Assembly (NCBI GenBank): GCA_963757265.1
Contig: CAVWRA010000012.1
Span: 62,001 to 126,000 of the forward strand
Direction of reading: 5' to 3'
DNA: 64,000 nucleotides
Source: CAIVVT01 sp963757265
Lineage (GTDB): Bacteria; Acidobacteriota; Terriglobia; Bryobacterales; Bryobacteraceae
The notes under the pieces are model-generated. The model made no database searches. It was not told the DNA's origin and saw only the letters and a program-made list of their open reading frames with translations. This document shows, in pieces, positions 34,893 to 42,831 of this stretch (position 1 is its first letter; every line of letters starts with the position of its first letter). Made by a program: the position numbers and the translations under genes.

Positions 34893-34921
34893 GTTGCGTC
34901 TGCCGGTTTCGCCACCCGGGC
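34882..34921 (-). pseudogene. 5' half of the split tRNA-Leu(UAA)
   Basis: Minus strand: acceptor GCCCGGG, TG, a leucine-type D arm (GGCGAAACCGGCAGACGC), anticodon stem ACGGA and loop CTTAAAA. The downstream sequence (TTCCGATCGG...) is not the 3' half of a tRNA. Joining it at the shared core to 32470-32529 rebuilds a textbook tRNA-Leu(UAA) with a fully paired anticodon stem. The exon resembles exon 1 of the intron-bearing tRNA 43 bp away but is not identical, so it is not a simple tandem copy. Confidence 0.88.
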
Positions 34922-35001
34922 ACGTCGATTGTCCTATCAGTTTCATGATAGTGGGTTCATCAACCGCGGGATCGCCCGGATGTGCAGCGGGATGCGCCAG
35001 C

Positions 35002-37914
35002 CTACTGCCGGTCGATCGTCGCCTCCAGCGCCGTTTCGTCGAAAGTCCCGTCCTTGCCCTGGGGTCCGCTGAAGACGACGAATCGCACCACCTGCCCGCG
35101 CCGCAGCGCCGCGCGCAAGGCGAACGGTTGCTTCGCCATCTGATCGGGAGCGATGTGCGCCGCCCACAGCGGATGTGCGTCGTCTATGCCCAAGATCACC
35201 GCCACGTCCACGCCGTCGCCTGCAAGAGGGAAGTCGTACGCCCGTTGAAATGCCCCGTGGATGGTGTAGTCCCCCTCCGCGGCGGCGTTGTACGCCAGCG
35301 CGGCCCCCCACTGCGAGGTCTCGAATTGCCCCGGGTGCAGCAGAACCCTCTGCTTGTTCCGGTCAAATAGGATCCACGGAAAGCCGCCGTTGGGCATCGC
35401 GTAGGTGGGGCCCGAGCTCTTCTTGTAGTTGATGGTGACGGTCGTGATCCCGGCGCTTTCCAACTCGCCGATCGCCGCCGGGCCTAGCTGGCCATAGTCG
35501 TTCCAACCCCACGTCCACAACGTGCCGTCGCTCCTCCGCGCCAGGCCATGCTGGCCTCCGGAGGCGATCGCGACAACCCCGGAGAGTCCGATCACCCGGG
35601 CCGGCGTGGGCCGGTCCTTCCGAGTCCCGTCCCCCAGCACCCCATAGGTATTCTGGCCCCACGCCCAGACCGTTCCGTCGCGCTTCAGGGCAAAGGTGTG
35701 CTGCGCGCCCGCCGCGATCGCGACCACGCCGGACAGTCCCACAACCTGAACCGGCACGTGGCGCTCGTTCGTAGTCCCGTCCCCGAGTTCCCCATAAGCG
35801 TTCCGGCCCCAGCTCCAGACCGTGCCGTCGCGCTTCAACGCCACGCCGTGGTGCGGACCCTCCGCGATGGCCGTTACGCCACTGAGATTCATAACCGGCG
35901 CCGCTGTCGTGCGCCCGGCCGTCGTGCCATCGCCCAGCCGGCCGTCTTCGTTCGCACCCCAGGTCCAGACATGGCCATCCCTCCTCAGGGCGAGGCCGAA
36001 GCCTTCACCCATGCCCGTGGCCGTGACTTCCGTTAGCCCCTTCACCGGAACCGGCTCGTGGCGTTCCATTGTGGTGCCATCTCCAAGCCGGCCGTCGTCG
36101 TTATTGCCCCACCCCCACACGGTTCCGTCCTTCCTTAACGCCAGGATGGAGAGGCTGTACGTGGCAAGCGCGACCACATCGGACAGACCGCCGACTCGAA
36201 GCGGCGGGCGGTAGCGAATCGTTGCTCCGTCGCCTGCTGAACCGTAGTCACTCCTGCCCCAGCTCCAGACGCTGCCAGTTGCAGTCGCAACTAGGGTGCG
36301 ATCGGATCCGGCCGCCACGGCGCTCAGGCGATCCGCGGTAGGGATTCTCAACTGCATGGGTGCCGGGCGATCCGTCTTGTTACCGTCGCCAAATTCGCCC
36401 AAGGAGCCTTTGCCCCAGCTCCAGAGAGTGCCGTCGGCCTCCAGCACCGCAGTGTGGCCCCATCCACCCGCCATGGCCGCCACGTCCGAAAGCCCCCGGA
36501 CCTGCGCAGGTATGTTCCGCCATGCCTTGAGGCCTTCGTCGCGATGCGGATTTGTCGGCCGGTCGTCCAGATAGGCTTCCGTGCGCAGGCCCAGCCGCTC
36601 GAAGTCCTGATGCAACACCGCGTGGCGCGTATCCAGCGGCGCCCGCGCCCTGGCTGGCGCCGCCGCACGCACCGCCATCCAGGAAACCATCACCTTCCCA
36701 CCGAGCACGCCCAGCACCAGCGCCAGCGCCACCGCCGCCGCCACCCAGTGCCACCGCACCCGGCGCCCGATCCTCCTGCCCTGTCCGGCCTCCGTCCCGC
36801 CCTGGGCCCCGCCGCCATTCTCCTCCGCGGGATCTGCGAAAATCGCTTTTCTTCCTGCTTCGTCCAACTGCTCCTCCGGCGCCTCGCGCAGCGCCTCTTC
36901 CAGCGCCGAAATGAACTCCCCGCAGCTCGCGTACCGCCCCGCGCTCTCCCTGGCCAGGGCGCGCCCGAACACCTCGTCCACTGCGGCCGGCAGTTCCGGC
37001 CGTTCGACACGTGCCGACGGCCGCTCCCCATCCACGACGTGCTTCATCAGGGCGAAATCCGAGTCGCCGTGGAATGGCTTCGACCCCGTCACCATCTCGT
37101 ACGCCACCACCGCCAGTGAAAACTGATCCGAACGCCCGTCCACCGGCTGATTGCGGATCTGCTCCGGCGACATATAGCTTGGCGTGCCCGCGGTGATCGT
37201 CGTGCGGGTCAGCTTGCTGCCCGTGATCTTGGCGATGCCGAAGTCGGTGATCATCACTGTAGTCCCGTGCTGCAGCATGATGTTTACCGGCTTGATGTCG
37301 CGGTGCACCACGCCAGAGGCGTGCGCGTAATCCAGCGCCTCCGCCGCCTCTCGCAGGATTTGCAGCGCCATCCCCAGGCTCAGGTCGCCCCCCGCCATCC
37401 GCCGCTCCAGCGTCGGCCCCGTCACCAACTCCATCGCGATGTAGGCCAGTTCCCCCTGCATCCCCGAGTCGTAGATATCGACGATGTGCGGATGCGCCAG
37501 CGAGGCCGCCGTCCGCGCCTCCCGCAGCAGACGCGCCCGCAGCCACTCCTTGCCCGCCTGCGTCCCGTAGTTGTCCAGCCGGATCGTTTTCAGCGCGATG
37601 TTGCGTCTTAGCACGGGGTCGGAGGCCTCGAAGACGATCCCCATGCCCCCGCGCCCCAGCTCCCGCCCCACCTCGTACCGGCCGATCTGCTGGATCTGCG
37701 GGACCGCTTGGCCCGCTTGGGCGGCAGCACCCGTTGCGGGGTCGTGCGTGTCCCCGCGCCGCTCGTACTCCGCCACCAGCGAGCTGACCTCTTCCCACAA
37801 CTGGTCGTCGTTCCCGCACGCCTCAGCCAGAAATTCCGGCCGCTCGGCGGGCTGTTTCTGCAGCGCGGTTTCGAACAGCTCCAGGATCCGTTGTCGGGTC
37901 TCCTGCGAGATCAT
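35002..37914 (-). CDS. Ser/Thr protein kinase fused to RCC1 repeats
   Basis: 970 residues. A short N-terminal helical region precedes a PknB-type kinase domain (about 79-345) with GRELGRGGMGIVFEA, Lys109, HRDIKPVN (Asp206), DFG 224-226 and GTPSYMSPEQ. A transmembrane helix (WVAAAVALALVLGVLGG, about 385-402) leads to an outside domain with some seven RCC1-like units (DGTVWSWGRNAYGELGDGTT type), then a C-terminal tail with IDDAHPLWAAHI. The RCC1 propeller probably senses a ligand or protein. It overlaps the sigma-factor stop by 4 nt (ATGA), so the two genes are translationally coupled. Confidence 0.93.
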   Translation of the reverse strand: MISQETRQRILELFETALQKQPAERPEFLAEACGNDDQLWEEVSSLVAEYERRGDTHDPATGAAAQAGQAVPQIQQIGRYEVGRELGRGGMGIVFEASDPVLRRNIALKTIRLDNYGTQAGKEWLRARLLREARTAASLAHPHIVDIYDSGMQGELAYIAMELVTGPTLERRMAGGDLSLGMALQILREAAEALDYAHASGVVHRDIKPVNIMLQHGTTVMITDFGIAKITGSKLTRTTITAGTPSYMSPEQIRNQPVDGRSDQFSLAVVAYEMVTGSKPFHGDSDFALMKHVVDGERPSARVERPELPAAVDEVFGRALARESAGRYASCGEFISALEEALREAPEEQLDEAGRKAIFADPAEENGGGAQGGTEAGQGRRIGRRVRWHWVAAAVALALVLGVLGGKVMVSWMAVRAAAPARARAPLDTRHAVLHQDFERLGLRTEAYLDDRPTNPHRDEGLKAWRNIPAQVRGLSDVAAMAGGWGHTAVLEADGTLWSWGKGSLGEFGDGNKTDRPAPMQLRIPTADRLSAVAAGSDRTLVATATGSVWSWGRSDYGSAGDGATIRYRPPLRVGGLSDVVALATYSLSILALRKDGTVWGWGNNDDGRLGDGTTMERHEPVPVKGLTEVTATGMGEGFGLALRRDGHVWTWGANEDGRLGDGTTAGRTTAAPVMNLSGVTAIAEGPHHGVALKRDGTVWSWGRNAYGELGDGTTNERHVPVQVVGLSGVVAIAAGAQHTFALKRDGTVWAWGQNTYGVLGDGTRKDRPTPARVIGLSGVVAIASGGQHGLARRSDGTLWTWGWNDYGQLGPAAIGELESAGITTVTINYKKSSGPTYAMPNGGFPWILFDRNKQRVLLHPGQFETSQWGAALAYNAAAEGDYTIHGAFQRAYDFPLAGDGVDVAVILGIDDAHPLWAAHIAPDQMAKQPFALRAALRRGQVVRFVVFSGPQGKDGTFDETALEATIDRQ

Positions 37915-38468
37915 TTCTCCTGCCTGAGATCACCGCTGAGCCAGGCCTTGGCGAACTTCCAGTCCCGCTTCACCGTTTCCGCCGAGACTCCGAGAATCCC
38001 GGCGATCTCTTCCTCGGTGTACCCGCCGAAGAATCGCAGCTCGACCGTTTTCGCCTGGCGAGGGTAGACGCGCGCCAGCCGCTCCAGCGCGTCGTCGATC
38101 GCCACCAGCTCATTTGGCTTCTCGCGGACGGTGGCCAGAACGTCTTGAAAAGAGACCAGTTCGTCCAAGCCTACCCGCCTGCACGCCCGGCGCTTGCGGG
38201 CGTGATCCACCAGAATCCGCCGCATTTGCCGGGCGGCGACGCCGAAAAACTGGGAACGATTCTGCCACTCGCAGCGCTGATCCACCAATTTCAGGTAGGC
38301 TTCGTGGACCAAAGCGGTCGCCTGCAGCGTGTGATCGGGCCGCTCGGCCCGCAAATAACCCGCGGCGCGCCGCCGCAACTCGCTGTAAACAAGCGAAATC
38401 AGCTCGGCTTCGGCAGCTCGGTCCCCATCGCCCGATGCGCGCAGAAGTCGAGTGATTTGCCCAGCCAT
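37911..38468 (-). CDS. ECF-type RNA polymerase sigma factor (acidobacterial X6-like)
   Basis: 185 residues from ATG 38468. Sigma region 2 is seen in LVYSELRRRAAGYLRAERPDHTLQATALVHEAYLKL (35-70) with the usual FFGVAARQMRRILVDHARKR, and region 4 in RFFGGYTEEEIAGILGVSAETVKRDWKFAKAWL at the C-terminus. This class commonly precedes a Ser/Thr kinase gene, as here, suggesting that the kinase controls it by phosphorylation. No anti-sigma factor is visible. In-frame ATGs further upstream (to 38597) would add up to 43 residues without domain support. Confidence 0.9.
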   Translation of the reverse strand: MAGQITRLLRASGDGDRAAEAELISLVYSELRRRAAGYLRAERPDHTLQATALVHEAYLKLVDQRCEWQNRSQFFGVAARQMRRILVDHARKRRACRRVGLDELVSFQDVLATVREKPNELVAIDDALERLARVYPRQAKTVELRFFGGYTEEEIAGILGVSAETVKRDWKFAKAWLSGDLRQEK

Positions 38469-38627
38469 GGATTTACCGCCCACGTCTCTGAACTTCGTCA
38501 TTCTAGCGTTTAAGACATGAATACTCAATAACTCGGCTGCTCGCTCGGGAAATCCCGAATCCCGATGACACTTTTCACCGCTATTTTGCGCGTTCATCTA
38601 TGCCGGCGGAGTTCAAAAGTAAATCCG

Positions 38628-38813
38628 ATGCTTGCGAAGTTGGAGCAGGAACCTGTTGCCGCGGCGCAGTCCCGGCAGCGCGGCGACAGGTGGCTCGCAC
38701 GTGCGGCGGGCCCGTCGGTCGCAGGACTCCGCCGGTTCGAGCTTCTGCTGTGGGTGATTGCGGGCACGACTGCTGTCGTCGGATTGTGCTCTATCGCGCT
38801 GGGCCTGAAGTGA
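38628..38813 (+). CDS. Small single-pass membrane protein, hypothetical
   Basis: 61 residues from ATG 38628. The N-terminal half is polar (LEQEPVAAAQSRQRGDRW); the C-terminal half holds one clear membrane helix (FELLLWVIAGTTAVVGLCSIALGL). It lies divergent to the ECF sigma factor and has no recognised family. The coding status rests only on composition and on the helix, so it may be spurious. Confidence 0.4.
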   Translation: MLAKLEQEPVAAAQSRQRGDRWLARAAGPSVAGLRRFELLLWVIAGTTAVVGLCSIALGLK

Positions 38814-39067
38814 GGCGCGTGGCTGCGGCGGGAACGGCCCTTGGACCGCCCCCGACGCGGAAAGTGATCTCGGGGGAATGGAAGAGGGTGAGGCGAGCAG
38901 TCGGATCCCTTGCCCTCTGCCCATCCCGGAACGCCCGCGGGGTACACGCGCGGGACCCTGGCGCCGATGCGGTCGACGCCGGCCGGGCGAACCATCGCGC
39001 ATTCCTGTTTGCTGTGCGGGGAGCTCGGCTTTGCGCCGGCTTCCCGCCTGCCAGCCCGGCCAAGCAG

Positions 39068-39667
39068 TTAGTTCAGCGCTTCCAGCGGCTCTTTTTCGTG
39101 GCCGCTCTCTTCCGCCGCCGGGCCCGATTCCAGGATCTTGATGCCGTAAGCGAAGCCTTTGTCGAAAGCGTTCAGGTTGAGTTCGCGGAAACGGCCGGGC
39201 ACCGACTCGGCCACGGCCTTGCGGCAGGAATCCGCTGAGACAACCTTCGTGATGGCGCACAGAAACCCGACCATGACGACGTTCAACACCATCTTCTTGC
39301 CCAGTTCCTCGGCCAGGCGCGTGGCCGGAATGCCATACACCCGGATGTGCTGCGGCAGATTCTCCAGCCGCACCAGATCCTCTTCCACCAGCAGGATCCC
39401 GTTCTCCTTAAGCTCCGGTGTGAAGCGCGCGTAGGCTTCCTGCGACAGCACCACGAGGATGTCCGGGCTGGTCAGATACGGGTACAGGATCGGCTCGTCG
39501 CTCACGATCAGCGCCGCGCTCGCCGCGCCGCCGCGCGCCTCCGGCCCGTAGTTCTGGGTCATCGTGGCGTAACCCTTCTCATGCAGCGCCGCGGCGCGGC
39601 CCAGGATGTGCGCCGACAGAATCACGCCCTGCCCGCCGAAGCCCGCGATGCGCAGCTCTTTCAACAT
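39068..39667 (-). CDS. korC: 2-oxoacid:ferredoxin oxidoreductase, gamma subunit
   Basis: 199 residues. It starts ELRIAGFGGQGVILSAHILG, followed by TQNYGPEARGGAASAALIVSDEPI, which is the gamma-subunit pattern of 2-oxoglutarate or related 2-oxoacid:ferredoxin oxidoreductases. The ATG at 39667 overlaps the korB stop by 7 nt. It is the last gene of korD-korA-korB-korC. The complex oxidises a 2-oxoacid to acyl-CoA and CO2 with reduction of ferredoxin, or runs in reverse. Confidence 0.92.
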   Translation of the reverse strand: MLKELRIAGFGGQGVILSAHILGRAAALHEKGYATMTQNYGPEARGGAASAALIVSDEPILYPYLTSPDILVVLSQEAYARFTPELKENGILLVEEDLVRLENLPQHIRVYGIPATRLAEELGKKMVLNVVMVGFLCAITKVVSADSCRKAVAESVPGRFRELNLNAFDKGFAYGIKILESGPAAEESGHEKEPLEALN

Positions 39668-40566
39668 ACGTCGCAGTTCTCCTTGCCTTCGTCCTCTTCT
39701 TCGTGCTGCGGCGGCGCATCGATCCACTCGTGGTAATGCTCGCCCAGCCGCTGCCGCATCAGCGTCAGGTAGTCGAGCCGTTCGCGGTCGACGAATTTGC
39801 CGACGATAATCTCCTGGCCCGGAATCATCGCCACTTCGTTCGTCGCAGCGCCGTGGCGGATCTTGCTGCGCTCTTTGTAGTCCTTCATCGCCGCCAGCCC
39901 GTCGCCCATGTTGTTGCGGCGCTGGAACAAGGTCGGGCAGGGCGTGATGATTTCGATGAAGCGGAAGCCCCTCTTCTTGAGGGCCTCGGTCATTGCTGTC
40001 TCGAGTTGCTTGACGTGGAACGCCGTCCAGCGCGCCACGTAGCACGCGCCCGCCGCATCCACCAGTTGCGGCAGGTTGATCTCGGGCTCGTAGCTGCCAT
40101 AGGGCGTGGTCGACGACGTCGCCGCCGGCGGCGTGGTCGCAGCCGCCTGGCCGCCGGTCATGGCGTAGATCATGTTGTTGACGCACACCACCAGCAGGTT
40201 GACGTTGCGCCGGGCGGCGTGGATCAGATGGTTGCCGCCGATGGAGGCCAGGTCGCCGTCTCCCGAGTAGACCACCACAGTCAGCTCCGGGTTCGCCAGC
40301 GCCAGCCCCGTGGCAAACGGGATGGCCCGTCCATGGGTGGTGTGAAAACTGTCCGTGGCCATGTAGCCGCTGACGCGTCCCGAGCAGCCGATGCCGCTCA
40401 CCATGGCCACCTTCTGTAGATCCACCCCCGATTTCATCAGGGCGTACACGAAGCTGTTGACGGTGGTGCCAATCCCGCAGCCCGGACACCAGATGGTCGG
40501 AATGCGATCCTGGCGCAGCAGGTCCTCGACCGGATTGTGGATGTTGGTTTCGGTGGTTGTGCTCAT
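39661..40566 (-). CDS. korB: 2-oxoacid:ferredoxin oxidoreductase, beta subunit (TPP-binding)
   Basis: 301 residues. WCPGCGIGT at 26-34 supplies cluster or Cys ligands. The TPP-binding region is YSGDGDLASIGGNHLIHAARRN, followed by VNNMIYAMTGGQ. The ATG overlaps the stop of korA (ATGA), and the 3' end overlaps korC. The C-terminal Glu-rich tail ends CDVC. Substrate preference (2-oxoglutarate is most likely for this subunit order) cannot be proved from sequence. Confidence 0.93.
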   Translation of the reverse strand: MSTTTETNIHNPVEDLLRQDRIPTIWCPGCGIGTTVNSFVYALMKSGVDLQKVAMVSGIGCSGRVSGYMATDSFHTTHGRAIPFATGLALANPELTVVVYSGDGDLASIGGNHLIHAARRNVNLLVVCVNNMIYAMTGGQAAATTPPAATSSTTPYGSYEPEINLPQLVDAAGACYVARWTAFHVKQLETAMTEALKKRGFRFIEIITPCPTLFQRRNNMGDGLAAMKDYKERSKIRHGAATNEVAMIPGQEIIVGKFVDRERLDYLTLMRQRLGEHYHEWIDAPPQHEEEDEGKENCDVC

Positions 40567-41766
40567 CCCCGCACCCCCTTCTCGATCGCCGCCAGGATGT
40601 CGGCCGGTTTATGCACCGTGCCTCCGGGATGCGGCACGCCGATGGTCCTGCATGCGCCGCCCGCGCACCGCTCCACCTCCAGCACCACCTGCCCCATGTT
40701 CAGCTCCGGCACCACGAAGGCTTTCACCTTGGGGGCCAGTTCGCGGATGCGCTTCTCGGGGAACGGCCACACGATCTTCAGCCGCATCCGCCCGACCTTC
40801 AGCCCCTTGGCCCGCGCCATCTGGATGCTGCGCTCGGCCACGCGCGACGTGATGCCGTAGCTCACCACCACGACGTCAGCGCCTTCGATCCGGTCTTCAT
40901 CGATCATCACCAGCTCGTCCGCCGCCCGGCGGATCTTCTCCATCAGGCGGACCACCAGCTCGCGCTGTGTTACGGCGTTCATCATCGGGTACCCGCGCTG
41001 GTCGTGCGTCAGGCCCGTAACGAAGACCTTGTAACCCTCGCCCGCGTGCGCCATTTCGGGCACCAGGTCCTCGCCCGTGGCGTACAAATTGAAATCGTCC
41101 GGCGGTTTCGAGGCGTGCCGCCGCGGATAGATTTCGATCTCTTCCGCCTTGGGAATCACCACGCGCTCGCTCATGTGGCCCACGCACTCGTCCATCATCA
41201 GCATGACCGGCACGCGGAACTGCTCGGCCAGGTTGAACGACTTGACCGCCAGTTCGAAACACTCCTGCGGCGAATTCGGCACTAGCGCAATGATCGAATA
41301 ATCGCCGTGCGACCCGAACCGCGCCTGCATCATGTCGCCCTGCGCGGGCAGCGTCGGGAGCCCGGTCGAACGGCCCACCGCGCTGCACGTTCATAAAGAC
41401 GCATGGCGTCTCGGTCATCGCCGCGTAGCCAATGTGCTCCATCATCAGCGAGAATCCGGGACCCGAGGTCACCGTGAACGACTTCTGTCCGGCCCACACC
41501 ATGCCTTGCAGCGTGATCGACGCCGCTAATTCGTCTTCCATTTGGATGAACAGCCCGCCCACCTGCGGTGCCCGCGCCGCGAAGCGCTCTACGATCTCCG
41601 TGCTCGGAGTGATGGGATACCCGGCCGCGAAACGCGCCCCCGCCGCCAGCGCGCCCTCGCACGCCGCGGCGTCGCCATTGATGAAATGCGTCCCGGTCAG
41701 CACCGCCCGCGGATCGGCGTGCTCCCGCTTCCTTGCCCCCGTCGCCGCCTCAACGCTGACCGGCAT
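40563..41766 (-). pseudogene. korA: 2-oxoacid:ferredoxin oxidoreductase, alpha subunit, with one frameshift
   Basis: The N-terminal part (from ATG 41766) reads THFINGDAAACEGALAAGARFAAGYPITPSTEI and on to VFMNVQRGGP, then leaves frame. The rest continues in another frame as STGLPTLPAQGDMMQARFG to the end at 40563. The family motif RGGPSTGLPT is restored by removing one base at 41369/41370 (GTTCGAC to GTCGAC, minus strand), giving about 400 residues. Either a real mutation, a programmed shift (no slippery run is evident) or a sequence error. The neighbours korD, korB and korC are intact and overlap it tightly, so error is a serious possibility. Confidence 0.85.
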
Positions 41767-42037
41767 TGGTCGCCTCCTGCTGCGCTTCCTTCCGCGCCCC
41801 GGCCGGCGCGGCGCTCTTCAGCGTTGGTTCGCGGTAGCCGTAAATCGCGAAATCGGGGCAATACAAACCGCACAGATTGCAGCCGGAGCACTTGTCGGCG
41901 TTCAACAGGTGGGGCGGGTGGTATCCCTTGGCGTTAAACGCCGACGACAGCTCCAAAACGTGCGTCGGGCAGAACTCCACGCAGAACCCGCATCCCTTAC
42001 ACCGCTCGGTGACGACAACAACGGAGCCTCGTATCAA
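41750..42037 (-). CDS. korD: Two-cluster [4Fe-4S] ferredoxin, delta subunit
   Basis: 95 residues with two cluster motifs, CKGCGFCVEFCP and CSGCNLCGLYCP, each binding one [4Fe-4S] cluster. It is the electron-carrying subunit of the 2-oxoacid oxidoreductase. The TTG at 42037 was chosen because AGGAGG (42046-42051) lies 8 nt upstream; the upstream frame has no good start. Its stop overlaps korA by 17 nt. First gene of the operon. Confidence 0.88.
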   Translation of the reverse strand: MIRGSVVVVTERCKGCGFCVEFCPTHVLELSSAFNAKGYHPPHLLNADKCSGCNLCGLYCPDFAIYGYREPTLKSAAPAGARKEAQQEATNAGQR

Positions 42038-42250
42038 AGAGTGCCCCTCCTTCCTTAACGATACTCCTTTGCAATTCTGGGTCCGCACCACGATCCATGC
42101 CCAGTGTAGAAAATTTCCACACAATCAATAAAATACTTAGGGGTATATTTAGCCTGTGCGCGATTCCACCCAATTTGATTTCGACCCGGGATCAGCCCAG
42201 TCGGACCTGGCAACCCTCCTGCGGGTTTACACTCATTCCGGTCTGGCGAT

Positions 42251-42682
42251 TCAGGACCACTTCGCGGCGCTGTCGTCCAGGTAGATATAGGTCCCGTGCC
42301 TGGTCGCCACCACGCGCCCGTGGCTGTCGCGCACCACCGCTTCGCCGAAGGCCAGTGTCTTGCCCGCCTTTAAGATCCGCGAGCGGCAGCGGAACTTGCC
42401 CTCCATGGCGGGCCGCAGGTAGTTCACCTTCATCTCGACCGTGCTGACCGGTTGCCCGCCGGCCAGCGCGATCACCCCCATGCCGATCGCCGCGTCGATG
42501 AGCGTGGCCGTCACTCCGCCGTGCAGCGTGCCCAGTCCATTGACCATCTCCGGCCGGGGCGTACACTCGATTGTGAGCCCGTCCTTGAACATTCGTGCTA
42601 CATGGAACCCCAGATGGTGATTGAATGGCATCTGGGGTATCAGGGCGCGGACCTCGGCGAGGGTGAGCGGATGCCGCTTCAA
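42251..42682 (-). CDS. PaaI-type hotdog thioesterase
   Basis: 143 residues. The hotdog pattern HHLGF, GLGTLHGGVTATLIDAAIG and STVEMKVNYLRPA is that of PaaI/YdiI acyl-CoA thioesterases, with the conserved His-Gly-Gly and the Asp of LIDAA. It is divergent from the FadJ-like gene, with about 150 bp between the starts. A housekeeping role in clearing acyl- or phenylacetyl-CoA esters fits the beta-oxidation neighbour. Confidence 0.88.
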   Translation of the reverse strand: MKRHPLTLAEVRALIPQMPFNHHLGFHVARMFKDGLTIECTPRPEMVNGLGTLHGGVTATLIDAAIGMGVIALAGGQPVSTVEMKVNYLRPAMEGKFRCRSRILKAGKTLAFGEAVVRDSHGRVVATRHGTYIYLDDSAAKWS

Positions 42683-42831
42683 GATGCCAGTATGCCACGG
42701 CGTAACGGTGGGCCAGATCGCCTCGTTGAGGCGCGCCGCCCGGCCGCGGCTCTCTGCCCGCCGGATGAACCTGCCTCGCGTGCGTCCGCGGACCCCATCC
42801 GCAGCCCGGATTTCGTCAGGAGGGCTCAGCC

